The position numbers were made by a program, and so were the translations under genes. From Ceraceosorus guamensis (taxonomy: Eukaryota > Basidiomycota > Exobasidiomycetes > Ceraceosorales > Ceraceosoraceae): a stretch of DNA of 64,000 nt. The notes below the pieces were generated by a model. That model had not been told where the DNA came from, ran no database searches, and was given only the letters and a program-made list of their open reading frames with translations. Shown here in pieces: positions 1-9,985 of this stretch (position 1 is its first letter; the number at the start of each line of letters is the position of its first letter). The stretch is taken from assembly GCF_003144195.1 (NCBI RefSeq), contig NW_020290002.1, positions 531,163-595,162 of the forward strand. The letters are read 5' to 3'.

Positions 1-222
1 TGGAGTTCGTACGGTCATTGATTGCTTCGCGTAGAACCACAAAGTGCAGATTGTTCATGACGGGATGCTCTAGATTGGCCTGCGCATCCGCTGCCTCAAA
101 GGCAGTGTCTTCGGCATCCAGGACCCAAGGATTTTCGTAGCTGACCATCGCGCGTAGCGTGACCTTCAATTCGTCGTCCAGACAAAGTTGGAGGACAAGA
201 GTCGATGATTTGCCTTGATTGT
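1..222 (-). CDS. Partial protein-coding exon cut by the left edge, function unknown
   Basis: The minus strand is open from about 222 to base 1 with no stop, so the gene continues off the window. A polypyrimidine tract ending in CTCTCAG lies just upstream (rc of 223-240), so this looks like an internal or last exon starting at 222. The encoded stretch of about 73 residues is acidic and protein-like (pieces such as CLDDELKV, MVSYENPWVLDAED and NLHFVVLREAIND). The frame also stays open upstream to an ATG at 364, but that part is rich in Arg, Ser and Pro and looks non-coding. I do not recognise the family. An antisense open frame across this region is rejected as a shadow. Confidence 0.45.
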
Positions 223-583
223 CTGAGAGCAAAGAGGAAAGAGATGCGACCACGACCAGTCTATACGAGAGCGGCGAAATCGAAGAATGTACAAGCGACA
301 CGGACCGCCGTCCAGGCGGGCGTCGAGGGTGTGATGGAAGTGGATGATCGCTTCTTAGGAGCATTCGTCATCGAATATTGGAGAGTGCGCTATTCGATGC
401 CCCGCGTCTCTATGGGTCGAGCCTCCCAAGACTTCGGCGCGGGTTCTGCCGCGCTTAGGCCACCCAGCACTTGCACGACATCAACACTCACACTCGCGCG
501 TTCTGGATTTCGTAATTCAACATCCACGTGTCTCGCTGCCAAGCAGCGAAGGTCAAATCGGCTCATTGCCAATATTGAACTCG

Positions 584-593
584 ATTCACGATT
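584..593 (-). repeat. AATCGTGAAT dispersed motif, copy 1
   Basis: Exact 10-mer in minus orientation (ATTCACGATT on +), in the intergenic space left of the orphan ORF. Closely related GATTC/GAATC strings lie within 70 bases. Confidence 0.6.
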
Positions 594-708
594 GCGAGAT
601 ACTTGGGACTCGATCATCGATGGTGGACTCACTTCCAAGATCACTAACTCCCAATCGCAATTCGAATCACAATGCGTATCGCAATTCTGTCGGGATGATC
701 TAGATACA

Positions 709-834
709 TGCTTATCGACGAGGACGAAAGTACCAGTGGCTGAATTAAGAGAGGCGAAGGGGGTAGCGGCCTGCTTATCGACGAGAACGAAAGTACCACT
801 GGCTGACTTGGGAGAGGCGAAGGGGTAAGCGGAT
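709..834. repeat. 63-bp imperfect tandem duplication
   Basis: Two adjacent copies (709-771 and 772-834) share the core tgcttatcgacga and the tail gagaggcgaagggg and differ at only a few positions. The unit length is a multiple of three, so an open frame on the + strand repeats as a 21-residue block (CLSTRTKVP...). There is no other sign that the frame is translated. Confidence 0.75.
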
Positions 835-910
835 GATGAGCGATGTCGCTATGAACTGGTAAAAGCACCGGCATTTCACTCACAATCAACATAGCCCAAC
901 CCGGACAGCG

Positions 911-1669
911 CTAGAGGCCCTGAGGTTCCTGAGGCTCCTGAGCTCCAGCAGCTGCAATGGCCGCTACCTTCAGTTGCTTTGCAGCTGTCGCGCAGCTGGC
1001 CTTGAATGCTTTGTGCCACACTTCCCTGAAGACCCTGTCTGCACTTGGAAGTTTTCTTTCTGCTACCAAGGATTTGAAGGTGATGCTTGCTGCACCGCCT
1101 AGACCAGCCCAGAAAGCAGCTTCGCCAACCTTGTTCAAGTTTCCGCGCCTTGCAAGAGCCCTCCATCCTGTTGCTGCCCTTTGTTGAGCGTTGGTGATGT
1201 TGAGCATTTTATTGTATTGGGCGCAAATACGTCTTAGGTTGGTGCAAGCCCAGGCATCGCCAACAGGGCCGGCAGCGTTCACGGTGATGCGCGACATCTG
1301 GAGGTGGGAAGAGGCGACAAGATTCAGCTCTCGGCATACAGTTGATGATGACGTCACCATCGCATAGCTCACCTCAATCGCGGTGATCAGCTGTACGTTC
1401 GAATCATGAGACTCTCGCAAGTCGCCAACAAAACTCTCGACAAAGTATATGCCTTCCTCGCGGCGAAGGCGCAGCAGTCGTGCATGCTGAAGTGCGCAAA
1501 GGGTCAGCATATGCAACCAGAGTCCTTTCTGCCGCGTGTATGGATGACCATGGGTCCATTCAAGTTCACTCACCAGTCGACGAGGCGCTTCAGTTGCCAA
1601 AGCTCGATAGAGCTGTTGAATTTTTGGACTGACGGGCGCCTGACGAGCTCGCAGCGCTGGAGCGTCCAT
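911..1669 (-). CDS. Hypothetical protein, 252 aa, single exon
   Basis: A long ATG-initiated frame with no recognised domain. The frame is open about 98 codons further upstream, but that part looks like untranslated sequence; the first in-frame ATG followed by protein-like sequence (MDAPALRARQAP) is at 1669. The middle is helical with Leu/Arg/Ala heptads (HMLTLCALQHARLLRLRREE) and has a hydrophobic Ala/Gly patch (FWAGLGGAASI). The C-terminus runs from Lys/Ala to Ala-rich (AAIAAAG). No signal peptide, no clear membrane span, and no intron needed. It could be a lineage-specific nuclear or cytosolic protein, or part of a larger spliced gene. Confidence 0.5.
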   Translation of the reverse strand: MDAPALRARQAPVSPKIQQLYRALATEAPRRLVSELEWTHGHPYTRQKGLWLHMLTLCALQHARLLRLRREEGIYFVESFVGDLRESHDSNVQLITAIEVSYAMVTSSSTVCRELNLVASSHLQMSRITVNAAGPVGDAWACTNLRRICAQYNKMLNITNAQQRAATGWRALARRGNLNKVGEAAFWAGLGGAASITFKSLVAERKLPSADRVFREVWHKAFKASCATAAKQLKVAAIAAAGAQEPQEPQGL

Positions 1670-2970
1670 GTTTCCGTCACTTAAGGTATCGATGAGTAAA
1701 GCGATTGAGATGTCGTGGAAGGGGGCAAGTTGTGGAGCAGAGATGAGTGTCCATAGTGGTCGTGAGTGGTGACCGTGAAGCGTTGATGAGTGTCGGTGAG
1801 AGTAGGCCTTTGACCATACAAGGGAGATCTGACTTTGCCTACCATATGTTCGAAGCAAAAGCTGACCAGGTAGGCGGCCAGCCGCCCTGGCCTGCGAGGT
1901 GCATAGCAGCTCGCGACGTCTGAATGGTGCTATAGTCCACTTGGTCTTGAAGCGATGGAGCACTGATGCTCACAAGCGGGGTGCTAGTCATGCCCACGCC
2001 TTTGCTCGCCATGATCGATGCAGAGGAACCGGTGAGGGCGCACTGCAGCTCGGACTGCCAGGGGCTATGCATCTTCCAGTTGACGTCCCATAGCTGCAGT
2101 AGTGCGCGCACGCAAGGCCAAGCGTAACGATGCGATGAGACGACCGGACACCTGTTCGAAGAGCTGCTCTGCTCTGCAGGCCCTGCCCTGCCCTGCCTGA
2201 CTGACGACTCTTTGAACGCAAAAATCGTTAATGCTGATATTATGGCAGGTTTTGAACGTCTTGATGGAGGCACTAGAGTCAACAGTCAAGAGTGCATACA
2301 GGCAGCGCTGTACCCGAGCTTTGACGAGAATCGTGAGTTGCGCACACCCCGAGCGCTGCTGAACGTAGGCTGCACGTGCCACCATGCCTCGCGCCTCTGC
2401 CGTCGAGACCTGTGTCGTCCCGCTGTGCACGCCCTTCGTGATTTCAAGGCTTCTCTTTTCTTCCGTGGTCTCTCGTGGATCCTCGCGGACCCAAGTGTAA
2501 GCTTGACTCGCATTCACCTGACTTTTGATTTTTGATCGTCAATTTGCTCCACCAGCCCTGTGTAAGTACTCTTGACTCGCGGCAGATCTACGGGGCAGCG
2601 AGCTGAGCAGCGAGCCTAGCATGTAGTGCGGTTCGTACAAAGGTGCAACGCCAAGTCAAACGCTCGCGCGTGTGCACGCGCACCTCAGAAATCGTCATCT
2701 CCATGAGCAGAGGTCGGAGCACACATCAATCACGAATGCACACAGGTGAAAGTCCATGCAAAATCATCGTGGTTAAATTAGTGAAGGCAAACAATTGCCC
2801 ACCCTTTCAGCTCAGAGGCCGCTTCTGTTCTGGCATCGATAAATCAAGTTCAACAGTATCGTCTGCTTGAGCGCACGATACAATTGGTCACACACAGTGG
2901 GGACATCGTTGAATATTGCACTCGGTGAGCTGCGCACTACGGAATAAGAACGCCGTCTTCAAGGGTTCCC
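1670..2970. other. Intergenic region, 1.3 kb
   Basis: Only short overlapping frames on both strands with biased, Arg/Ser/Cys-rich translations; none has a recognisable domain or consistent splice sites. It separates the 5' end of the orphan ORF from the 3' end of PPIL2. Confidence 0.5.
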
Positions 2971-5719
2971 CTACCAGCCCGAAAAGTCACCAAAGCCACC
3001 GTCAGAAGCCGTCGCTTTCTTCTTTCGCTTCGCAAAAGATTCCCCGATCGGTTCGCCCTGCTGGTCTACTCCATCCTTCTGTACGCTCGTCGTGGCCTTC
3101 ATGTATCTGCCAACGCCAGATGCCGTACCCATCGCTCCCAGCTCCGATTCCTCCCCGAGAGCGCTTCGCTGCCTCTTCTCCCCAAGGTTGGTGCCCAGCC
3201 TACGCGACACCACATGGAGGTGAAGACTCGTCAGAACTTTGCAGACACATCATCGCAACAACAGCCACTGACCAGGTGGTCCGATCTTCCTCTCTCCGCT
3301 TCCTCTTCTCTTCCCGCTTCGCGACTTCTTCCACACTGTCTCTACTCTGCTGCCTAGCGAGCTCTGCTTTGTAAGCCTCGAAAGGATCGTCGAGACATCT
3401 GATCTCGAAGATTCGCACTGTCAATGCCAGTGACTAGGCTCGCGTCAGCCTTGTACGAGCACGCTAGCTACAGCGACCACTATTGTGAGGATGCGCACCA
3501 CTCCTGAGCGGCCGATCTGTGCCCTTCTCGGTAGGCACGCGCTCGATGTTGTCCAATGTAGGTTCGCCTGGAAGCATCTTTCCAAAAACGGTATGTTTGT
3601 GGTCGAGGCTTGAGCTAACGAGCACGATGGTCAGTCACCTAGTGCACACGCGCTGCCACCGACAAACGGATCGAGAACTCACATCTGGTCCCGGAAGGTG
3701 AAGAAGAACTCTGCAAAAGGTGTTGTGTCAGATCTGCTTGTTTCGAGAGCGCTCCACACCTCTCTACTCACGACTACCATTCGTCGCGGGACCCTTGTTT
3801 GCCATGCTCAGCGAGCCTCGGGAATCATGCCTGAGCGCGCCGGGCAAATCCAGTTCGTCTCTGAAAGGTTGGTCCCACATGCTAGCACCGCCTCTACCAG
3901 TTCCAGTCGGATCGCCGCCTTGTACCATGAATCCTGTAGCGGTTTATCGGTTCAGCTAACGGTGCGAAGGAGGTTCCCGTCCTTGACTGACCTGGTATTA
4001 GACGATGGAAGACCGTATCGTCATAGTATCCCCTTTTCACCAGCGTCAGGAAGTTGTAACACTGTGCGGCCAGGGGAGTTCAAGCAACAAAGCATGAGAC
4101 AATTCCCCAGTATCTGCTTGCAGACGACCGGGAACCCACCGTTTTTGGTGCCTTATCGCAGTAGAGCTCCACATTGATGGGGCCAAAGTTCGTAGTGACC
4201 TGGCAAGGACAGCAGGTTGCCGACGGGGCGGAGAGTGTCAGCTCGCTTCCCTTCACGCAGAGCGGAAGCTTCGGTCATCTGGGATGAGCAGATCAAGGAA
4301 CGATTACTCCTGTTTTCGTACTATCTTACATCATCCCACTGCCTTCGAGTCCTGCTCTACTGTTCCGGTCCATGCTGACGCCATTTGCGCTATCTCTACT
4401 CACCCGAACAAAAGCCCTCGGACTGGCCTTCTTCTTCCCCTTGTTCCAAGCCGCTCCAAGCCCTTCTCCAGCAGCCACTTTTTCCAGCATAAATTCTTCC
4501 TCATTGATAGTTTGCCTCTCGCTTTTGGTCACTGGCGTCAGGCCGCTTGACGTAAAGCTGGCTGCAGTCATGCCCGTGGATGCCGAAGTAGCGTTGTAGG
4601 GCACCGCTTTTTTTGCTGTTCCTATGTTCGCAAGTGCCGGCGGTGCGGGTGCCGCAATGTTGGAGGCGGAGGAACTAGGCTGTGATGCTCGAACACGATC
4701 CAGCAGCTTCGACGCTCCACCTGCTGCACTGGTGTTGATCTCTTGCAAGGAATCGCTGGCCTGAGGTACCACGTGCCCGTGCTTCACATGATGCATCTCC
4801 GACAGACTTCTCTTGTGAGGCTTTGAAGCCCCAGAACTCGACGCCTCACCCATACCATGCGGGTCCTGCAGCGTTATTAGATCTGACTTCTTGAATGGCT
4901 CATCTGAAATCAGGTCGACCATATGTCTGGCTTTGATGTTGAGCGAGTGGACAGTGTCCCAGGAGAAGACGTTGCCTGTCGTGCTAACAGCCACGAGGTG
5001 TGTATGCTCGTTGAACTCCTGTCACGAGAGCCGACAACGCGAGGCAGGAAGGGCAAATGGTCAGCATTGCTTGGAAGCGGAGCGCAGTATTCCCTCTCGC
5101 ATCGTAAGTGGGTGTGATCGTGATTGTGCCTGGCTGCGATTACCTTCCAGCCTTTGCGCAAACTGGATGTATGCGCTCGGTGCTGCCATAAATAAGCTCT
5201 ACTCCGCTTCCTAGCCTCACAGCTGCTCTTCATGATGATGCCACCCGCTGCTGCCGCTGCGCCCTCTTAACAATGCCCCATGCATTCCACGCAGCCTCAC
5301 CTTGAAAGACACAGGATCATGGTATTTGCCGTTCTCGTTCTTGTGAAAATTGAGCTTGACTAGATCCTTGATCTGCATTGCTTGCCCAGTAGCAGGATTT
5401 GTGCCGTACTTGTTGAGGTACGGTATGACGTGAGTCAACTCGAAGATGGTTCCCTGGAATGTAGACGCAGCTTCTAAGTCAGCCAGCATCCGGCGCTGGG
5501 GTTTCCTAGCCACGCCCACCCACTAACCTCTTCCCTTGTGCACACAGGATTGGTCCATGGAGCCAGCGTGAGAGCGCAGCAATCAAAGGGTAGCGCTTGC
5601 ATGCCATCATGGGCGGATGAGAGAGCAGCCTTGTTGCCTACGCTCCCTGCGGAATGCTGCCCAAAGAAACCCGAGTGCTCGCCATGGGTGATGTACAGCT
5701 TGTCCGTCTTCTTGCCCAT
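2971..5719 (-). CDS. PPIL2: Peptidyl-prolyl isomerase-like 2 (cyclophilin with N-terminal U-box), 589 aa
   Basis: Ten exons, phase-consistent: 5719-5528, 5453-5301, 5018-4404, 4199-4140, 4061-3992, 3933-3772, 3710-3683, 3614-3499, 3417-3273, 3199-2971. Orthologue of human PPIL2 and fission yeast Cyp8, a spliceosome-associated cyclophilin fused to a U-box that can act as a ubiquitin ligase. The start [17 protein letters not shown] and the end GGFGDFSGW are family hallmarks. The U-box segment covers roughly residues 40-110 ([13 protein letters not shown], then [28 protein letters not shown]). The cyclophilin domain starts near residue 320 ([12 protein letters not shown]) and keeps the catalytic [19 protein letters not shown] and FFFTFRDQ. 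The position equal to cyclophilin A Trp121 (cyclosporin contact) is Ser in [14 protein letters not shown]2 proteins normally lack Trp here. A low-complexity Ser/Ala linker sits between the domains. It shares a divergent promoter with the Barentsz-like gene. Confidence 0.93.
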
Positions 5720-6741
5720 CTTTTCAATCTGTAGGGTAAAGGTGAGATTCGCAGTGCAGTAGGTGAGGTAGCTAGACGAGAGCCGGGCGTACCATAAGCC
5801 AGGGCGTCCTGGAGCACTCAGGTGGAGGTGAGAAATGCAGTGTGATGCGAATGTGGTTGTGTGCCGGACGCTCGGTCCTCGCAAAAGGTTGCTATTGAGG
5901 CTATGGTCTCTAGCTAGGGCAGGACTGCGATCTATGGTTGGCTGTGGGAAGTAACCGAGATGGAGAGGGAAAGGCGTGCAAGTGAATGGGTGCGAGCGGT
6001 ATGGATCGAGATGGTGATAGAAGATGGTGTGGCATCCATTCAAGATTCTTGATTTCAAAAGTCATGACGGGTCCACCGAATATCTGGACACGTGACCCCT
6101 TTCCGGGTCGCGCTGCGCTACGATGTCAGAAGAAATCGCGATCGAGGGCTGCATGCGTCCAGCAAGCGTGCGGCCTCTGTCGGCACGGCGCAGCACAGCT
6201 ATGTATAAGATCTTCGCTGCAGCTGCTGCAGCCCTTGCGTTTACAACTCCGCGGCGTGGCTAGGTCGTGTGGCGACGCTTCTCCTAACCATCATCATCTT
6301 CGCAGCTCGCCCTCTCGGTAGGTGCGATACTCAAGCCTTATTTAAGTTTTCTTGCACATTTGTCTCTGTGACTCTCCTTCTCTCGCTGCGCTCCCCAAGA
6401 TCCACTCTTCTGCAGGGCACATCATCATCGGTTCTGCTCCCCCGCGCACTTCTGAAACTGGGGTGTGGCCAGCCATCCGAACGCCCTGAGAGCCTTGCAT
6501 CTCAATTCTGCGTCGACTTTCGCTATCACATACTCAAATCTGGTCTTCATCGGCTTGGAGTCTTTCAGAATCCTACTTGGTCTCTGCCGCATCTTTGGCG
6601 CGCTCAGTTCTGACGCCTGCCCTCCTCACGTCATTCCGATCTTTGACGTCACCTTCACAATCCGTCTGCAGCACGAGCGCCCTCGTATACAGCCTCATCT
6701 TGTCATCTTTACAAGTCATCGACAGCACTAGCGGCCGGATC
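5720..6741. other. Shared divergent promoter of PPIL2 and the Barentsz-like gene
   Basis: About 1 kb between two outward-facing starts. It contains a CACGTG palindrome (6089-6094) and a TATA-like TATGTATAAG near 6200. The PPIL2 frame stays open upstream of its ATG, but that part lacks family similarity. No separate gene seen. Confidence 0.55.
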
Positions 6742-8913
6742 ATGTCTCTCGCTCCGCCATCTAGCGTCGCCGCAGCCTCTACCTCCCACTCCTCGGCACC
6801 CTCACTGCGTCATCAAGTATCTGCATCCCGAATATCTGTCCCCATCAACCGATCGAGCTCGTCCGCCGGCCGAGCTTTGCCGCCACAGTCCTTCGGAGCT
6901 GCCTCATACTCAAGCACCCAAACTTCATCATTGTCAAGCTCATCATCCACGGGAGACCGTCCGCGTAGGCATCGCCAACGACGATTGGCGGGCGAGACCA
7001 ATGGCGCAGCTTCTGAAGATGATAATCAAAGCGCCTCCACTGGTTCCGGCACATCAGCGGATAGCTCCAGCGTCGGAAGTCGATCGGATGGCGAGTCGGG
7101 CTCAGAGAGAGCTGGTCGTGCTATCAGACGATTGCGGGAAGACTCCGAGTCGGAAGAGGAGCCAGAGACGGCAGAAAGAGTGGTGAGCACCTCGTCAGAG
7201 TTCGCTTCCAGCTCTGTCGTCGATGCGCAGGAGCGGCGGATACCCACAGGACCGCGCGCATCCCACACCCTTAGCAAGGATGCTAGCTCCGCTCCGTCCC
7301 CCTCTCGCGCCGCACCCAAAACGAAACCCCCTCCGCGGACTCCTCGAGCTGGACCTCATTGGAATCATGACGATCGCGGGTCGATGTATGCGGGAGGCGA
7401 GGCGAGAGGGGGCAGGGGCAGAGGAAGAGGCGGACGTGGTGTGAGAGAAAGCTTGGCAAGAGGAGGTTCTACTCGATACGCACCAGACCATAGCTCTAAT
7501 GCCACTCACCCACGGGAGATCCTGCAGGCACCGCAACGTGGCTCCCAATTTCCCAGGAGAGGCAGAGGTACAGGTGGCACGACGAATGGGACAAGTCCTC
7601 TGCACCGCGCTCAGTCTCAGCCTCAGCGTCGAGGTCTACTTGGCTGGAGCGAGTCGGAGCATTCGGCTTCGGATTCTGACGAAGGCGCAAGAGTAGATGA
7701 GGATGCTCTTCGCGGTCGAGCAGTGCGGAACATTCCAAGCGCGGCGAAGCCTTTGCCCACGTCAAATCCCTCCCTCGCCAGATCACCTGCCGTGCAGGAA
7801 CATTCGGATGGTCCAGCTGCGAAGGCTGAGGGGAGCTGGATTGGGAAGACTCCTCCAACTGCGCCTAGAGCGATGCGAGCTGCTGCGCCTTCGCCAGCGC
7901 CTCCCGCCTCCAACCTCGGCTCATTTCCTGGCGGAACAAGCTCAGAAGTGACGCCCTCAATCAGCACCGCTCCTCCGTCGGACGCGCTCGCTACCCTGAG
8001 TCTAGCAGCTCCATCATCATTGACAGGAGTGCCAAAAGGACCCAGCGGCAAGTGGGTGCATGATGGTTATGAATCTTTGTGGGGGCGAGATCGAGAGCAT
8101 ACAGGCCACTCACATCGAGGGAGAGGTAAAGGCACGCGCCGAGGTGCGACACAAGGAAGATTCAGTGGTCGACCGCAAGCCATACCGCGGGTCAACCTGC
8201 CACCTGGCTCAGACACGCAACACCAGAGTGAACAGCAGGACCTGCTCGACAAAAGTCAGCCGAGCAGCCTTGTCAATGGCTCTCCACTTGCTTCTGCTGT
8301 CGCACAGCTTCCGCCCGGCTTCGTCGTGGATGCTGCAGGCACCGTCTACGACCTCAACCAGACACCCCCGATGTCCGTTGGAACTTTGCCGGAGTTGAGC
8401 GCAAATCGTTCAGACACATCTGCTCAACATGGGACAGGCCGCGCTCGCATTCAAGGGACTGGCGCTTCACCATCAGCTGCTGTTCGTTCCCGGCACGAGC
8501 GGTCTAGCAGCGCGGCGATCTTCGCTAATGCTGCCAGAAGCGCCACTTTTAGCCCATCGATACACAAGTTGTCGAATGCTGCGGCCGTCGCTCAGCCTGC
8601 AACTCCTCAGCCGCCAGCTACGAACGGTGCTTATCGTCAGCATGTATCTCACCCTCGATCTACCGCTTCTTTGTTCCAAAATTTGCACGGAGTAGAAGTC
8701 AGTCCAGGTCCATCTTCGCCCTACATCTATAGCCCGGCGCACGAGTCAGAGCTCTACAATCCATCCTACGACGTGGGCAGCGTATCGCACTTCGTGCCTT
8801 CGGATGGCGCGCACTACTATCTCCCACCGGCATATCCCCAGCATGGTGCAACGCATTACTTTCAGCAAGCGTACGGTGCATCTCCTGCTGTCTGGACCGC
8901 TGATGAGTATTGA
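6742..8913 (+). CDS. Barentsz/CASC3 (MLN51)-like exon-junction-complex protein, 723 aa
   Basis: Single-exon, low-complexity protein rich in Ser, Pro, Ala and RG repeats; the ATG at 6742 (MSLAPPSS) is the first in the frame. Two short blocks recall the eIF4A3-binding Btz/SELOR motif of CASC3: AGPHWNHDDRGSMY near residues 203-216 (compare an aromatic-x-HDxRG pattern) and GKWVHDGYESLWGRD near residues 436-450 (compare a W-x-HDxF/Y pattern). Between them lie acidic and RGG-type segments (GRGRGRGGRG), and the second block is followed by another RG cluster. The C-terminal tail is rich in Tyr, Pro and Gln (HYYLPPAYPQHG), as in metazoan CASC3. Expected role: core exon-junction-complex or mRNA-fate factor acting with eIF4A3. 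Assignment rests on the two motif halves and composition only. Confidence 0.6.
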   Translation: MSLAPPSSVAAASTSHSSAPSLRHQVSASRISVPINRSSSSAGRALPPQSFGAASYSSTQTSSLSSSSSTGDRPRRHRQRRLAGETNGAASEDDNQSASTGSGTSADSSSVGSRSDGESGSERAGRAIRRLREDSESEEEPETAERVVSTSSEFASSSVVDAQERRIPTGPRASHTLSKDASSAPSPSRAAPKTKPPPRTPRAGPHWNHDDRGSMYAGGEARGGRGRGRGGRGVRESLARGGSTRYAPDHSSNATHPREILQAPQRGSQFPRRGRGTGGTTNGTSPLHRAQSQPQRRGLLGWSESEHSASDSDEGARVDEDALRGRAVRNIPSAAKPLPTSNPSLARSPAVQEHSDGPAAKAEGSWIGKTPPTAPRAMRAAAPSPAPPASNLGSFPGGTSSEVTPSISTAPPSDALATLSLAAPSSLTGVPKGPSGKWVHDGYESLWGRDREHTGHSHRGRGKGTRRGATQGRFSGRPQAIPRVNLPPGSDTQHQSEQQDLLDKSQPSSLVNGSPLASAVAQLPPGFVVDAAGTVYDLNQTPPMSVGTLPELSANRSDTSAQHGTGRARIQGTGASPSAAVRSRHERSSSAAIFANAARSATFSPSIHKLSNAAAVAQPATPQPPATNGAYRQHVSHPRSTASLFQNLHGVEVSPGPSSPYIYSPAHESELYNPSYDVGSVSHFVPSDGAHYYLPPAYPQHGATHYFQQAYGASPAVWTADEY

Positions 8914-9985
8914 CAGACAGGCAACGAGGCTCAATAGCGGTCACGGGCCTTGCGATCCGACCTTAGTACAATGAAAGCTGTGGCCTCGGTGCATACTCAC
9001 GAAGCTACGACGATGGACGAGCCAGTGCTCACGTGTCAAGCCATGATATCGGCACCAAACAGCCTATCCCTTTGTGTCTGACTCTGCTCCCCGATCCCGC
9101 CCGCTCACTGGCATACAATGAACTCAAGTAGTGCCGATTGACGACACCGAAGACCTCTCTACGCGCACCACCTCCTGCTCACCAAGAATGTAATGGCATA
9201 CGCTTTCCTACTACCTCTGCCTGTGCGCCGGTGCACAAGTCCGGAGATGTCACGCTAGATACTGATAGCACTGACGGCCCGAAGCCTAGCAGGTTGAAGT
9301 CACGAAGTTGATCAATTTGGCGTACAGCGAGCGAGGGCGGGCGAGCTCAGGAAGACTGCTACAAGACCATTCGGAGAGACCTGTGGCGAAAGCAAAAGCG
9401 AAATGATGGCGGGATACGTCCGAATGGAAACTGGACGTGCGAGGCGGACGGTCAATGATCAGCTTGGGCCGCCGAGTCGCAAGAAAGGAATCGAGCACGC
9501 ATCATGCTCACGCGTTTGCTCATTGCGGATCCTCCGCTGTCGCGATTGATCATATCGTGAAGGTCGGGACACCGCCCTAGAGCTCAGAAGTGCTCGCTTC
9601 TCTTGCCTCCCTCTGATTGGTCGCCTGAAGAACCTCAGTCGTCCTATTCACTTTGACGGCTCTAGCATGGCGTGGTGTGATAAGGAGGAGGGGGGAAAGT
9701 TGATTTCTCTCGTCAGCATCAGATCGAGAGTATGGCAGGCTGACAAGCAGCGATGCGCTGCTTGCGTCTCACTCATCCAGGACGAGTAAAGCTTGTGTGC
9801 GCGCGCATACACACCCCCACCAACCAAAATCGCAAACCACGTCCCCGACGTCCACTCCCGCGCATTCTCGCGCGGAGCATGGCTGCTTACCGAGAACCTT
9901 CTCCAACAAGCAAGTCTGTTGGTATAGTCAAGACATGAGGTGAGATAGCACGCATACGATTGCTCGTTGCGAGACTAGTGTTTGA
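8914..9985. other. Convergent intergenic region, 1.07 kb
   Basis: Holds the 3' flanks of the Barentsz-like gene and the MFS transporter. Short frames at 9286-9498 (-) and 9753-9938 (+) have no protein-like features. No recognisable RNA gene. Confidence 0.5.

Larger units (their letters stand above)
223..910. other. Intergenic region with a tandem repeat
   Basis: No convincing gene. It holds the 63-bp tandem duplication at 709-834, one copy of the dispersed AATCGTGAAT motif (584-593, minus orientation), and probably the unseen 5' part of the edge-truncated gene. Confidence 0.5.

Noticed and set aside
205-828. Plus-strand frame of 207 codons including the tandem duplication
   Set aside because: Its first part is antisense to the more protein-like edge exon on the minus strand, its composition is biased, and no domain is seen.
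2065-2535. Overlapping frames of 75-150 codons on both strands
   Set aside because: No domain, conflicting frames and no consistent splice sites; read as intergenic noise.
5720-6058. N-terminal extension of PPIL2 in the same open frame
   Set aside because: Orthologues start at MGK..., and the extension has low-complexity His/Ser/Leu composition typical of a 5' leader.
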